From Nothopassalora personata (taxonomy: Eukaryota > Ascomycota > Dothideomycetes > Mycosphaerellales > Mycosphaerellaceae), in NCBI GenBank assembly GCA_033816765.1, contig CM066295.1, positions 1,612,001-1,676,000 on the forward strand: 64,000 nucleotides of DNA, written 5' to 3'. The translations under genes and the position numbers were made by a program. Every line of letters starts with the position of its first letter. The stretch's first letter is position 1. Below the pieces are notes generated by a model. That model was given only the letters and a program-made list of their open reading frames with translations. It searched no databases and had not been told where the DNA came from. Shown here one piece after another: positions 25,515-34,601 of the stretch.

Positions 25515-27578
25515 GATAGGCGCTTACTAACGTTCGCTACATAAAACGAAGCCCTAGAGCAGATTTTGCATCGTTATTAAAAACTAGTGGGATCTATTAT
25601 TATCCTATTAACAACTATTATACAGCAGTGCAGTAACCCCAGTAGACCTATAGGAACTTTTATTAGGCCTATTAACACCGTTATAGCGACTACCGAGACA
25701 CCCGGTAGTACCGGTGCTTTGCCGTACGCTACTATCGTTCTTAAGAGTCATAACTAATGGGATAAGTTTAACCGTTAGTTAGAGCTCTACGCTAAGTCTC
25801 TAAACATCTAGAAGTATGTGGATCTAAACGACACTACTGCCGAGCTAATAGAGCCGGTGTACTTAACGTTTGAGCAAATCTAATTAGCATATACTACTAA
25901 AGACGCTACGGCTAAAGATAAGGAGCTTATTAAGCTCCGCTAGTTAGACGCCGACCGTAGGTAGCGGATGTATAACATCTTTACGTCCGTAAGGTCCAAA
26001 TTGGTTACCTACCTAATTAGGACTACTATAGAGCTAGGCTAGGAGCTAATGTATAGTAAACGCACCCTTAGAGGCAAGGTCTAGGCTCTAAAGGATTAGT
26101 ACTGACTAAACGACATGTTACGTAAGCGACAGCTTACACTAGAGCTAAATAGGCTTTAGAAGAGCTAGGCCCGAAGGGTCGACGACTAGTGTTTAGACTA
26201 GCTAGTGCTATAGACTAAGATGCTAGATTATAACTATGCCGAGTACGGAGACCTACTACGACACTTCCTACTTACGATATAGTAGAAAACTCCTACCTAT
26301 AGAGCATCACTATATAACGAGTAGAAGCGTAATAAGCTCTCGCTTAGTAAGCTTACCGAGCGATACCTAGAATAGATACGCGACACTACCCTAGTTACTA
26401 CGAACAGTCGATTAGTCTTCGTAACCTTCATAGGCGAACCCTTAGTAGAGGACAAGCCTCCACTACTAGCGCCTACAGTAGGCACAGTCGGTAGGAACAA
26501 CAATAACGACCGTCGTCGCAGCCGCGGCGATAAGAGTCGTAACCGTAGTAACGGTGTAAATAAAGGAAAGAGCAGTAATAATAACGATAGGCTAAGCGGC
26601 TACTAGAACATTACCGGCGAGCCTAAGGAGAGTTGTTATAAGAACCTCTATTTATGCGATGTAATTAACCCTAAGAAGCGTCTATTAAAGGATTAGCGCT
26701 CTAAGTAGTAGAAGAAGTGCTAGAAGCACTTTATTAATTACTACTTAGGCGATGATAGTAAACGCTTACTAGGCGTATTAAACCGCAATAGGCGTACGGA
26801 TAAGGAACGAGATAAGGCAATTGCTAAGGGTAAGGTAGCACCGTACGGCTTCACTAGTCTTACTGTCCTTTCGAGCTCGATAAGCTAATTAAGCTTTAAC
26901 TTTAGGGATTGCTAGGTATACGACAACTACTCGGACACCTATGTTATTAATCACTATAACTAGCAGGGCGTAGAATTCATTATAGAGCGCCTAACCACCT
27001 TATTAATCTAAGCCGGAACCACGACATTCCCTATTGCCGCATTAGGCAAGGTTCGTATAAAGATAGAGGGGATACTATTCACCCTATTGGATGTGGCCTA
27101 TTGCCTAGGCTTTTATGTGAACGTTATCTCCTACTTACGTATAGAGACGGCTAGACTTTAGTAGTACGGACGTACCAATTCAGTCTATTATAATAATAAG
27201 AAATTGATGGATCTGCACCGCCCTACTAGTATAATCCCCTTCTTTAAGGTGGTTACACCGCCTTAGTTAGAGATGGTCTATAAATGGCTATCGAGCAATA
27301 ATAGGAGCATCCTACTAAAGATTACTAAGAAGTAGCGCATAGCGCACTTCATTAGCACAATTAGCAAGGGTGATACTATCTAAACACCGCCTGTTTAGGA
27401 CTCTAACGGCGACCGTACCGTTATAGTAGTAATAAATAGCATAGGGGGTACTAAAGGTATAGTAACGTCTAGTAGGACCCCTATTAAACACCGTAAGCTC
27501 TTAGGCCGCTAGTGGCACTAAATCTTCGGCTATATTAGCGCTGAACGCATTAACTAGCTTCCGTTTAGAGTTGAGGGG

Positions 27579-27821
27579 GTGGTTATTAACCCTAATGTAC
27601 CTAAAGCACCCCTTACTATACATTATAGAGCATGTGGCCTAGCTAAGGTATATAAAGTGTTTAACAGGACTAAGCGAATTAGGGTAATGACTCCCTATGG
27701 GCACGTAGCTATGGATTTAGCTAAGTTCACACTAGTATACAATAGTAATCGTTACCTAGTTTATTTCTACGATTTAGATACCTACGGGCACTTTCAATTC
27801 ACTATTAAGAATAGGGACTAA
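27579..27821 (+). pseudogene. Copia GAG-pre-integrase / integrase fragment
   Basis: An 80-codon open stretch of the Copia polyprotein in the integrase region. It includes a conserved HYRACGLAK start and a YGHVAMDLAKF block. It has no independent function. Confidence 0.6.
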
Positions 27822-29765
27822 CTATTAGTATTGGCTTGCTTTAACAGCCTACTTAGCTTTATTAATTTCATTAGGCGTAGGTTTGTTTACTTCTATAGCG
27901 ATAATAAAGTAGCTATTAGCATAGCCTTCCGCTTAACCATTAATAACAATTAAATTGAGTGGCATAACACTACTAACTACGCGTCTAACTAGGACCTAGT
28001 AGAACGAGCGGGCGGCGTTATCATTACAATGTCTCGCATAATCCGCATTTATGCTCGCCTACCTAAAAAGCTCTAGAATGAATGCATAGTAGCTACCGTC
28101 TACATTCTCTAGCGGTCACTAATCTAACTAAAAGGCTAGAAGACTCCCTTCGAATTGGTAACAGGTAGGGTACTAAATGTGGGCGATATAGTAGTGTACG
28201 GCTATCTAGCCTACGTATACATTTATGGCACTACTTAACTAGGCAAGACTAAGAAGCTTAAAGAACGAGCACTTATCGGATACCTTGTAGGCTATAACTC
28301 TACTAACATCTACAGGGTGTAGGACCTATCGAAAGATAGGGTTATACGGGTAAAGGACGTCCTCTTTAATAAGACTACGCTCTACGACCTATTAATTCTT
28401 ACTACTAGTTACTTGACCCCTATTGAGAACATCGTAATAGTAGAACCGGCTAAAGAGCCTAAACAGTACTACGACCTATATGTAGCTCACTATAAGCAGG
28501 ACACAGCATAGGCCGAGGGGGTGGAAGAATAGGCTTAATAGTAGCTGCTCCATTAAAACCCTCGTTAACACGCCTATTAATAATTACTGCTTAGGCATAA
28601 ACTACACTAGCTACAACACCGAGCGCTAGTAACATTCAACTAACCTAAAGGTAATAGCAGTTTCTAGCCACTTGATTAGCCGTTATTAAATGACGCTACA
28701 ACCCCTACACTTTTACGAGACTAGGTTAAATCCGGGGTCGAACTATCGACTAATGAGAGCATAGAGAACTCCAACTACAACAATAGCCATTAAAACAACG
28801 CAGTTAACAGTAACGCGTCTTAACAGTACATTAACGACTTTAAGTAGCAATTAATGGATGTACTTATAGAGGAAGACCGTAAGGAGATTATAGTAGACAT
28901 AGATGCTTCGAACATAGATGCTTCGACGACTCTAGACGTTGCTACCGCTCCTCCTTTAGCAATCCCCTTCGAAGAACTTAGTTAAATGGATAAGTTTTCC
29001 CCTAATTCTAACTATACCCTTACCGACACTAGGAAGAGGCTCCGAACCGCCTACTTCTACCATGCTCTACATAATATTATGGTCGCTAACGTTGTTATTA
29101 GCTAGATAGCGGGCATCCGCCCGAGACCTCGTTACCTAGGACGTAAGCACTACGATGTCGTACGAACACGCCGATCCTCCCCTATACGCACTATTAATAC
29201 CATTACGTCGATGCACCGCGATAACCTTCCGCCCAAACCTCTAAACTACCGAGCCGCTATGAAGCACCGCTTCGCCTAATAATAGCGTAAAGCTATAGCT
29301 AAAGAGTTTACTAAAGTAGTCTTAACCGGCACGTTTAAATAGACTACACATTAAGAGAAGGATTATAATGCTTAGTAAGAGGACGGACTTTAGCTACTAT
29401 TACCGCTAAAGTAGGTGTATAAGTATAAGTTAGATAAGTATAGTATGCTAAAGAGCTTTAAGGCCCGGCTATACGTAAGAGGCGATCTATAGGGCACATA
29501 CTTAGATACATACGCCGCTACATTACTAGTAAGCATGTTTCGCCTCTACTATGCTATAGCCGCGAGCTTCGACCTAGAAGCTAAACAGTTTAATGTTGTT
29601 AACGCCTTCTTGAACTTAGACCTGCTATACACTATGTATCTATAGCCGCCTCCCGGAATCGATCGCTCTACCGATAGACACGCTCTTAAACTAGTTAAGG
29701 CCCTCTACGGACTAAAGGAGTCCCCTTTATTATAGTACAACTCCCTTACCGAGACGCTAGCCTCC

Positions 29766-30113
29766 TGTTAGGAACCGCTGTACGTTATCACAACTCGGGC
29801 TTGGATCTTTGCAGGGATGTCTCAATCAGTTATGAAGGTAGTGGTTCCAAACAGTATATGGTGTATACTTAAAATGAGTTGAGCACGAGGCTCCTATCTA
29901 CTCGTAAAGAAGCGTCGTCTATATAGTGCCATGTCTTGGCGTGATCTGTCCTGCTCTGCCCTGAGCGAGTCTGATCAACTGATCAAGAGTGATCAGGACC
30001 GATCAGTCCTGATCGCTCTGTCACGTGACTCCCCAGGCATCCATGTCTGCAGCTTCGTCTGGTTTCCTGCTCCGTTGTCCAACCATTTGCACCGATAACA
30101 CTGTTCCGTAACA
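29766..30113 (-). mobile_element. solo LTR, un-RIPped, TSD CCTCC
   Basis: Reverse-complement copy of the unit at 12483-12830: same 348-bp length, one mismatch seen. CCTCC flanks both sides (29761-29765 and 30114-30118). It splits the Copia RT between the codons for ETLAS and SLRIV, so it is younger than that Copia. Confidence 0.9.
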
Positions 30114-30492
30114 CCTCCCTTAGAATAGTTCCTCTCTCGGACTCCGAATGCATCTACTATAATAACAAGATTATATTCTTCTTTTATGTAGACGACCTAG
30201 TTATGCTATATTACCGTAAGTATAAGGACTATGCACTTGGTATTAAGAAGCGTCTACTTGCTAAGTACGAGATATACGAGCTTAGAGATCTTACCTAGTT
30301 TCTAGGAATTAAGGTAACACGAGATTGGTAGAAGAGACTACTATAGCTCTTATAGGAGGACTACATCGAGAAGCTCGCTACTAAGTTTAGCATATCTACT
30401 AGCGCACGTAAGACAAATGTACTAGTGGATTAACACCTTAACTGGACGGTGCCTAAAGGCTATGTTATAGAAGCTATTAAGATCCTTACTTA

Positions 30493-31255
30493 GTCGTCCT
30501 ATAGAGAGCGCCTTCACGCGGCGGACGACGTAAGTATCTTCGTTACGACGAAGAGAAACTAAGACTCTCTCTCTCGAAAAATACAAGCCTACTCGACTCG
30601 AAACAAGAAAAGACAGGTCGGACGAACCGAACGAACGAGATACGCTCAAAATCTACAAACAAGAACTCCGGAACTGCGAGAAGGGAAAGCGACGTACATA
30701 GCGTACACGTCGCTCGAACAACGAAGGCGCTGTCTACCTGTCGTCCCGGCAAACCACGTAAACTGCCGGCTGGAACCAAGAGAGGCGTTTAGGGGCGCAA
30801 ACCACGTATACTGCACGGCTGGAACCAAGAGAGGCCGAGGGGGGGACGACAGCGAGGCCACTGCGACCGAGGAGCTACACTCGAGACCGGAGAACGCGAC
30901 TGGATTGAAACAGAGGCAACGGGTGTTTCTTGGGATTTTGCTCGGTGCGTACGGGTACGGCCGGCTTGGCTTTTTAAAACAAGAACGAGACACGGGCGCA
31001 AAACTTGTCTCGCCCGGGGCAAGGCGACAAACCGCAATTCTCGACAAGACACGACTACCGGGTACGCGCGTACTACGCCGCAATATATTCGATTTACGGT
31101 TCGAATAGCGAGCGTTGCTCGCATCTTTTAAGGAGTTTTTACGTCCGGGGTACGACGGGGCTTTTCTCCTTCTCTCAAATTTTGGTCTCGTTCTCGAGAC
31201 CCGTGTTGCATAGTCTTTGACTCAAATAGCACGTTAATGGAATAATCAATCAATC
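30493..31255 (+). mobile_element. non-LTR-type insertion with 14-bp target duplication
   Basis: The 14-bp sequence AAGATCCTTACTTA occurs at 30479-30492 and again at 31256-31269, and the Copia reading frame continues cleanly across if the intervening 763 bp are removed. The insert ends in a short simple repeat (AATCAATCAATC). Long variable target duplications with a simple 3' tail are characteristic of target-primed reverse transcription, so this is a 5'-truncated LINE or a SINE. It is not RIPped. It contains an imperfect duplicated block (about 30748-30785 and 30797-30835). I found no coding domain. Orientation follows the tail. Confidence 0.65.
30535..30590 (+). repeat. 56-bp segment duplicated inverted at 32457-32512
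   Basis: This stretch of the non-LTR-type insertion recurs as an exact reverse complement inside the TRIM element 1.9 kb away. It includes a CTCTCTCTC run and the ends of a small hairpin (CTTCGTTACGACGAAG). Confidence 0.85.
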
Positions 31256-31620
31256 AAGATCCTTACTTACTAACAACGTATTAGATCCCTTAACTTCGTA
31301 GCAATACACACACGCCCGGACATTGCCTTTTCCCTATTAATGCTTTCGTAGTATCTAACTAAGCTAATAGATACGCATCTAAAGCTTATAGACTAGTGCC
31401 TCATACTAGGACGTAGCTGAATGGTAATCTCTACCTAAGGCAGGAAGCGGAGTTCTCTAAGACCGTGACCGAAGTTATATATACGTAGTTATTAGATAGT
31501 AGCAAGGCACCCTAATTGCCGAAGCAATAGCGTACTATAACACCTAGGATTTTAATTAAGAATAGAGCGGACATTAAAGCGGACGATAGGCTAAGCAATA
31601 AATTCAGTAGATATAATAAC

Positions 31621-31720
31621 CCCTAGGACTCGAACCTATAACCTTACATGTCCGTTAAAATGTAGGGAGATAGCACGCCTTACCGTTTAGTGCTATAAGA
31701 ACAGCTTAGCTACCCTACCG
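31621..31720 (-). other. tRNA-like sequence with B box
   Basis: The minus strand carries a perfect B-box-like GGTTCGAGTCC at the end of an apparent T arm, preceded by D-arm-like sequence (GGTAAGGCG) and a TACAT/ATGTA hairpin. Spacing and acceptor pairing are not canonical. It could be a RIPped tRNA relic or the head of a tRNA-derived SINE inside the Copia. Confidence 0.25.
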
Positions 31721-31844
31721 GACAAGAATTACATCGCTTAGAACCTATTATATGGGTTAACTGTAGTGTGAGGGACTTAGTAAGATTGTGAATAGGGATG
31801 TAAGGCTAGGACAATAGCCTTACCTAAAACGCTAACTTAGCGCC

Positions 31845-32005
31845 TGTCACGGTTTACCTTTGCACAGACGCACTTCGGTGTCACGTGACCTCGGGCCCGA
31901 TCTTATCACGCGCTTCTCGCGACTTCTTACTTCTCTTCTTGGTAGAACTTACTCGATACTAAGGCTAATACACGTTTGCGCCCTGTTGCTGTCTTGTCCG
32001 TGTCA
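31845..32005 (+). repeat. TRIM 5' LTR
   Basis: 161 bp, identical by eye to 32803-32963. Contains CACGTGAC and ends GTCCGTGTCA. Confidence 0.85.
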
Positions 32006-32138
32006 TTAAGTTCTACCGCGCTCGATCGCCGCAAGCGATCACCCCGACCACGTGTGCACAGAAACGCGCGTGCGACACCGAGTCCGAATGGCCGCAAACC
32101 AGACGACACTCGGAGCAGACGAATCCTAATTCATTCCC

Positions 32139-32386
32139 AACCTGAACCTTAACCTACTCACGAAGAAGTTCCTCCGCGACGCGCGCCAACGACAGAACGG
32201 CACACTAACCGAAGGACAACGTGAGGTGGAAGACGAGTCAGAGTGGAATCCGGATTTCGACGACACCCAGGGTGTAGAACGACTGCGCAAGATGGCGCAA
32301 GAGACACAAGACGAGACTCAGGGCCGAGATGGTGCTGAGCAGGCTCGTCAGCAAGAGGAGCACCGGCGGAGCGCAGATACAACTTG
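32139..32386 (+). pseudogene. gag-like ORF remnant in TRIM
   Basis: About 80 codons in one frame, with a basic start (TKKFLRDARQRQNG) followed by an acidic Gln/Glu-rich part (REVEDESEWNPDFDD, then ETQDETQGRDGAEQARQQEE). There is a stop upstream and no in-frame ATG. The codons are not RIPped. This could be the remains of a gag N-terminal region from the parent element; the identification is inference. Confidence 0.35.
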
Positions 32387-32678
32387 AGGCAAGCTGAGGC
32401 TTGATATACAGTTGGTGGACACAAGGCACACTGCGGTGTGATACTGTCTTCGCTTGAGGCTTGTATTTTTCGAGAGAGAGAGTCTTAGTTTCTCTTCGTC
32501 GTAACGAAGATACTGTCTTCGCAGATACAACTTGAGGCAAGCTGAGGCTTGATATACAGTTGGTGGACACAAGGCACACTGCGGTGTGATACTGTCTTCG
32601 CAGATACAACTTGAGGCAAGCTGAGGCTTGATATACAGTTGGTGGACACAAGGCACACTGCGGTGTGATACTGTCTTC
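32373..32678 (+). repeat. 79-bp tandem repeat, three copies, one interrupted
   Basis: Units start with GCAGATACAACTTGAGG at 32373, 32521 and 32600. Copies two and three are contiguous. Between copies one and two lie 69 bp that include an inverted 56-bp piece also present at 30535-30590. Confidence 0.9.
32457..32512 (-). repeat. inverted copy of 30535-30590
   Basis: Exact reverse complement of a 56-bp piece of the nearby non-LTR-type insertion, located inside the tandem array of the TRIM. Confidence 0.85.
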
Positions 32679-32802
32679 GCTTAAGGCTTGCTGCGGCAAG
32701 ATATACATTGGATTGGATTGAATTGGGTAATGGCGATGGATATACCCCATTGCGATTGATTCACGCGTACGAGGGCGTACGGCGGTTTGAGAGGGGGGGT
32801 GG

Positions 32803-32963
32803 TGTCACGGTTTACCTTTGCACAGACGCACTTCGGTGTCACGTGACCTCGGGCCCGATCTTATCACGCGCTTCTCGCGACTTCTTACTTCTCTTCTTGG
32901 TAGAACTTACTCGATACTAAGGCTAATACACGTTTGCGCCCTGTTGCTGTCTTGTCCGTGTCA
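32803..32963 (+). repeat. TRIM 3' LTR
   Basis: 161 bp, preceded by a purine tract and followed by the target duplication GCGCC. Confidence 0.85.
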
Positions 32964-33113
32964 GCGCCCTACTGTACAGCTTACAATAGAGCTCTAATAA
33001 GCGTATAGTAACGACGCCTTACGTTATGGGTGGGGTGATAGGTAATAGATGGGGTGCACGCGATTATATGCGATTAGCTTATTTACCTGTAAGCCGCACG
33101 AGCTAAGGGGGTG

Positions 33114-33319
33114 TGTTACGATCTAAGCGTGCACCGGCGCTGTAGCCTAATTAAACCTAAGGCAGTAGCCGCTAAGAATTAGGTGATATTGATTAGTTAC
33201 CTGCAGCCTTTTCATAAGCAGCCCCTTCAATTCTAGCTTAGACACATGCAATCTACTATCTGCTTTTAAGACACCTTTATGAGCCTATTTCATGACTTCT
33301 AACCACTTGTAACGTGATA
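33114..33319 (+). repeat. Copia 3' LTR
   Basis: Runs from TGTTACG to CGTGATA. It is preceded by the purine tract AAGGGGG and followed by TCTAG. It is less RIPped than the 5' copy at several sites. Confidence 0.9.
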
Positions 33320-34044
33320 TCTAGTCCTTAGATCTTACTTGTTTCTTATAGTTACTTATCTTCCCTTAACTTACTTTCTAGCTACGCGATAGACTCGTCT
33401 TTAGATTTATTAGGTTACTAGTACTAACACTTACTTATCTTATAAATAGCGTTTACATTATTCGACTATCTAGCCCGTTCGATTAATACTAACATAGCTG
33501 TCTATTCCCTCGCTAGTTTCGTAGCATACGTTAACGTAGTACGACGGGCGCGAGTCGCGGATTATTAACGTTACTATTACGGTCTCTATTAAGAGAAATC
33601 CTTTCGACCTTTATAAACTGTCGCTAGTAGGCCCTAGGATTGCCTAACATCTTATATGTTAAGTTAAATAGTAGGGTAAGCTGCTATGCTACTATAAGAC
33701 CACCTTAGCTTATAGCGGCTAACTGCGCTACCTGTAGTGCCCGGGCTTACTACTTTAGAACCTAAGGACAGGTTCGTAATAGGGGAGGATATATTAACGA
33801 CTAATAGGTTATATTAACCTTAGGTTTAGAGGGGGTCCCTTAGGTCTAACTTGCCCTAATTTTATTTAGGTTTAATTAGACATTTAGGCAAGCTAGTAGG
33901 ACCTAGTATAGCTATTAAGATATATACTACGTAGTTAAGCATTATAAGCGTAGTATTAAGGCAACAATTTAATTTATACCTCTCGAGTAGAGGGTATAGG
34001 GGTTTAGGTCCGCCAATCCTCTTGTTTTATCTAGCTACTGCGCT
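33320..34044. other. RIPped sequence without recognisable genes
   Basis: This continues the host sequence into which the second Copia inserted. It is TpA-rich with frequent stops in all frames. I recognise no domain. It probably forms the right arm of the element with palindromic inverted ends. Confidence 0.5.
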
Positions 34045-34087
34045 ACTCGTCACGTGACCTAATTTCCCGGTCCCGGGACCGGCAAAT
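34045..34087 (-). repeat. right terminal inverted repeat, palindromic
   Basis: Positions 34062-34087 are a near-palindrome centred on CCCGGG. Read leftwards with the adjoining GTCACGTGACC, it matches the left end at 21863-21905. No convincing target duplication could be fixed outside the ends. Confidence 0.5.
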
Positions 34088-34192
34088 ACTCCTGCTTACG
34101 TAAGCACCGCTCTATACCACCACAACTCGGACAGGCCTACATAGGGTGGTTAGTAGACATTAGTAGTATTATATATAGCGAGTATACTAATA

Positions 34193-34332
34193 GACAAATA
34201 GCGAGTCTATAAGACAAATAGCGAGTCTATAAGACAAATAGCGAGTCTATAAGACAAATAGCGAGTCTATAAGACAAATAGCGAGTCTATAAGACAAATA
34301 GCGAGTCTATAAGACAAATAGCGAGTCTATAA
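34193..34332. repeat. 20-bp minisatellite, about seven copies
   Basis: Unit GCGAGTCTATAAGACAAATA is repeated without change from 34201, six full copies in register, with partial units on both sides. It marks the border between the RIPped repeat block and unique host sequence. Confidence 0.95.
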
Positions 34333-34601
34333 TAATAAGGATAGAGGATTGCGAATTTTGAATACGGGTATTTGCCGGTTTTGTAAGCCTAGGCCACTGC
34401 CTACGGCGTACCCTCGGAAGCTTCGATTCACTGTGGAGATAAAGCTTGAACAACAACTTCACCGTCGCAACACACTCCAGACTGGGCATCCAAGGCCGTG
34501 TAGAGGTCGGACACTCTCAATTGAGCCGCATGGTTGTCTGCATCATTAACGATCATGTACACTGTTCGTATCAATCCGTCTTCCTGTGTATCATCATACG
34601 C

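Larger units (their letters stand above)
31845..32963 (+). mobile_element. TRIM: 1.1-kb non-autonomous LTR retrotransposon
   Basis: Two 161-bp direct repeats, identical by eye, bound the unit (31845-32005 and 32803-32963), each running from TGTCACGG to GTGTCA. GCGCC flanks both sides (31840-31844 and 32964-32968) as a 5-bp target duplication. A purine tract (GAGGGGGGGTGG near 32790-32802) precedes the 3' LTR. The interior is only 797 bp: a short gag-like frame without an in-frame ATG (about 32139-32386, acidic and Gln-rich), then a 79-bp tandem repeat array. No pol is present, so movement would need proteins from elsewhere. Absence of RIP and identical LTRs mark it as recent. Confidence 0.85.
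25298..33319 (+). mobile_element. complete RIPped Ty1/Copia element with TSD TCTAG
   Basis: Two 206-bp LTRs enclose a plus-strand Copia gag-pol, and TCTAG lies immediately outside both (25293-25297 and 33320-33324). Coding order: gag with a zinc-knuckle region (about 25.7-26.9 kb), protease (LLDVAYCLGF near 27.1 kb), integrase (27.5-28.3 kb), and RT (AFLNLDLLY..., ALYGLKES near 29.7 kb, YVDDLVMLY at about 30188-30214). The RT is interrupted by a solo LTR (29766-30113) and again by a non-LTR-type insertion (30493-31255), after which TRPDIAFSLL resumes the frame. A small LTR element sits near its 3' end. RIP-type stops are frequent, and the LTR differences I compared are transitions. Confidence 0.9.

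Noticed and set aside
30646..31124. 145- and 111-codon minus-strand frames inside the non-LTR-type insertion
   Set aside because: They are Arg/Ser/Pro-rich chance frames in GC-rich un-RIPped DNA, without any RT, endonuclease or zinc-finger motif.
32238..32750. 170-codon minus-strand ORF with repeated peptide blocks
   Set aside because: The peptide repeats are just the 79-bp DNA tandem array read antisense; the gag-like remnant on the plus strand explains the rest better.
34193..34332. CRISPR-like array
   Set aside because: Units are contiguous 20-bp repeats without spacers, in a fungal nuclear genome; this is a minisatellite.
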